DNA of 64,000 bases, taken from assembly GCA_026416715.1 (NCBI GenBank), contig JAOAEQ010000007.1, positions 41,658 through 105,657 on the forward strand. Reading direction: 5' to 3'. The DNA comes from a bacterium (lineage in GTDB: Bacteria; UBP4; UBA4092; JAOAEQ01). Below, in pieces: positions 62,714 through 64,000 of the stretch. The notes under the pieces are model-generated. The model saw nothing but the letters and a program-made list of their open reading frames with translations, was not told where the DNA came from and searched no databases. Made by a program: the position numbers and the translations under genes. Numbering within the stretch: position 1 is the stretch's first letter; each line of letters opens with the position of its first letter.

Positions 62714-62750
62714 CCACCTGAACTCTGACGCCCAATTCAGAGTTCGGTGG
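62714..62750 (-). other. Hairpin just after the radical SAM/SPASM gene
   Basis: CCACCTGAACTCTGA (62714-62728) pairs with TCAGAGTTCGGTGG (62737-62750) with one bulged base. It begins 11 bases after the maturase stop codon. There is no T-run, so it may be a processing or stabilising element separating maturase and peptide message levels. Confidence 0.5.
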
Positions 62751-62760
62751 TGTTATTCAT

Positions 62761-64000
62761 TCATAATTTACTACTCCCTTCGTTAACACTAACCGTTGCA
62801 TAATCCGATTTTAATACGGCTAGTCCAACTGAATCGAAATAAGATTTTTCACAAACGACTTGAGTATAATCACCAAACTTAACCTGCGCACAATACCGGC
62901 ATCCAGCGCCGCAAATCGGGAAATAGATACAATCGAGACATTCTTTTGGGGCATTAACATTGATAAAATCTGAATACCGCTGATTAAACCCCGTGCGGAT
63001 ATCACCGATGATAAATTCTGGTCTTCCAACGAACCCTGCGCATTTATAAAAGTTCCCAACCGGGTCAATTACCAGACTATTATCGAAATTGAATTCGCAA
63101 GGACCGAGAACCAGATAATCCGGAACCGAGAATCCGCGTGATTTAGCTTCATTCCGAAGATGCAACATCGCAGATAAATCCGATTCGGCAAAAGAGATAC
63201 TCGCGCATTGCGCTGCAACCGCTGAAGTTTTTTGGTTTGTATTCAGAATCGGTTTAAATGAAATATGTTTAATGCGGTCGGTCAATCCCAGTTCTTTTAA
63301 TTCATCGAGCATTTCCGAAAAACTCGCGATATTTTCCGCATCGTAGTTTCCGGATACTATCAGGTTAATTTCCTCCGGTAACGTTAAAAGATTATCAAAA
63401 ATCGCTTGATACGAATCAATCTGGGTTTTACTCGGTCGCTTTCGATTATGGAACTCGCGATTCCCGTCGATTGTGACTTTAACTTGGGTTATTCGGCAAT
63501 CAGCCAGTTTTCTTGCTGTCGATTTATATAGGAGCACACCATTTGAAATGAGTTCTGCATGATAAGTTATATTCTTGGTGTCGCAAAACGCGCATATCGT
63601 TGAACTAATTTTTGTTATCGCTTGCTGGTTTAATAAAGGTTCTCCGCCGTAAAAGCAAATTCTCACCTGGCGAATTTGCTTTTCAGATATCTGCTGTTGA
63701 ATCCACTGAATTACCCGATTCTGCGTTTCCGCATCCATAAATATCGGTTGAATTACTCCTTCTTCAACGCAATACACACAAGCGAGATTACAGGCGTAGG
63801 TAGTTAAAATCGTTAAATTTAACGTGTGATTATTATTTCGAATATCAGCTAACCAAGTACTGATGGTTTCAGTTTCGTCAATGGTATCAGGGATTAAGAA
63901 TTTTTCTTCAATAAGCGGAGTTAATGAATCATCAGCTTGAATTGAATCAGGAAATTGGGTGAGAACATCTTTAGTCTGCTGATTGAGATATACAAGTGAT
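62761..64000 (-). CDS. Radical SAM/SPASM peptide-modifying enzyme, N-terminus cut by window edge
   Basis: The frame is open through the right edge, giving at least 412 residues; the start is outside. Upstream residues (SLVYLNQQTKDVLTQF) resemble the winged N-terminal part of peptide maturases. TTYACNLACVYCVEEG carries the CxxxCxxC motif of the radical SAM cluster, CFYGGEPLLN follows, and the C-terminal SPASM part has ECLDCIYFPICGAGCRYC plus a later Cys, enough ligands for auxiliary 4Fe-4S clusters. Such enzymes form carbon-carbon, thioether or similar bonds in short peptides. The 21-residue peptide gene directly downstream, with its single Cys and Trp-Phe-Lys-Tyr end, is the obvious candidate substrate. 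Confidence 0.9.
   Translation of the reverse strand, partial: SLVYLNQQTKDVLTQFPDSIQADDSLTPLIEEKFLIPDTIDETETISTWLADIRNNNHTLNLTILTTYACNLACVYCVEEGVIQPIFMDAETQNRVIQWIQQQISEKQIRQVRICFYGGEPLLNQQAITKISSTICAFCDTKNITYHAELISNGVLLYKSTARKLADCRITQVKVTIDGNREFHNRKRPSKTQIDSYQAIFDNLLTLPEEINLIVSGNYDAENIASFSEMLDELKELGLTDRIKHISFKPILNTNQKTSAVAAQCASISFAESDLSAMLHLRNEAKSRGFSVPDYLVLGPCEFNFDNSLVIDPVGNFYKCAGFVGRPEFIIGDIRTGFNQRYSDFINVNAPKECLDCIYFPICGAGCRYCAQVKFGDYTQVVCEKSYFDSVGLAVLKSDYATVSVNEGSSKL

Noticed and set aside
1-64000. CRISPR arrays, insertion sequences, prophage or plasmid genes
   Set aside because: I looked for regularly spaced direct repeats, transposase or integrase motifs and phage structural genes and saw none.

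Overview
The window is a gene-dense, AT-rich (roughly 40 % G+C by eye) stretch of chromosome from an uncultured-looking diderm bacterium. Genes for lipid A and Kdo synthesis (lpxA, lpxI, lpxB, kdsD), lipoprotein signal peptides, a type IV/II pseudopilin, the MEP-pathway kinase ispE and an HD-GYP response regulator point to a Gram-negative envelope. Many genes start without a clear Shine-Dalgarno site, while a few have near-perfect ones. Orthologues look like those of candidate phyla, but I cannot fix the phylum from sequence alone. I see no CRISPR array, transposase, phage or plasmid module.

Layout. 1-6.9 kb (minus): a PTPS-related membrane protein cut by the edge, an orphan amino-acid-binding lipoprotein, an MsbA-like exporter, an Eis-type acetyltransferase and a secreted alpha/beta hydrolase, then tRNA-Arg(ACG). 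7.2-11.9 kb (plus): a TrpF-like barrel lacking the catalytic cysteine, coupled to a glycosidase-like protein, then threonine ammonia-lyase and an unknown gene. 12.1-20.1 kb (plus): B12-type radical SAM protein, GHMP sugar kinase, nucleotidyltransferase and NDP-sugar epimerase (a plausible sugar-activation line), then carB. 20.3-32.3 kb (plus): a lone SBBP-associated N-terminal domain, class II aldolase, phosphohexomutase, a 29-residue COX24-like ribosomal-type protein, ispE, tRNA-Val(GAC), tldD/tldE, macro domain, then lpxA-lpxI-oxidoreductase-lpxB.

32.3-43.8 kb (minus): the most unusual block. Lipoamide dehydrogenase and a UroD-like methyltransferase precede a tight run of uncharacterised genes: a PH-like membrane protein, a small soluble protein, a MutL/GlmL-type ASKHA ATPase whose C-terminal domain sits in a second, frame-shifted and overlapping gene, a barrel-sandwich/KOW protein, and four membrane proteins (one with a fibronectin-like ectodomain), ending with a DUF819 transporter. 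I read this as one conserved membrane-associated system of unknown function.

44.0-49.0 kb (plus): Na/Pi cotransporter-PhoU, cinA, transaldolase, kdsD. 49.0-54.4 kb (minus): a set of envelope unknowns around a 1093-residue helical-repeat lipoprotein. 54.7-64 kb: hslV without hslU, a lytic transglycosylase with apparently permuted catalytic motifs, a histidine kinase/HD-GYP pair, an oligopeptide-binding lipoprotein, a pseudopilin, and at the right edge a radical SAM/SPASM peptide maturase followed by a previously unlisted 21-residue peptide gene with a strong ribosome-binding site, hairpins and a perfect rho-independent terminator: a likely RiPP-type system.
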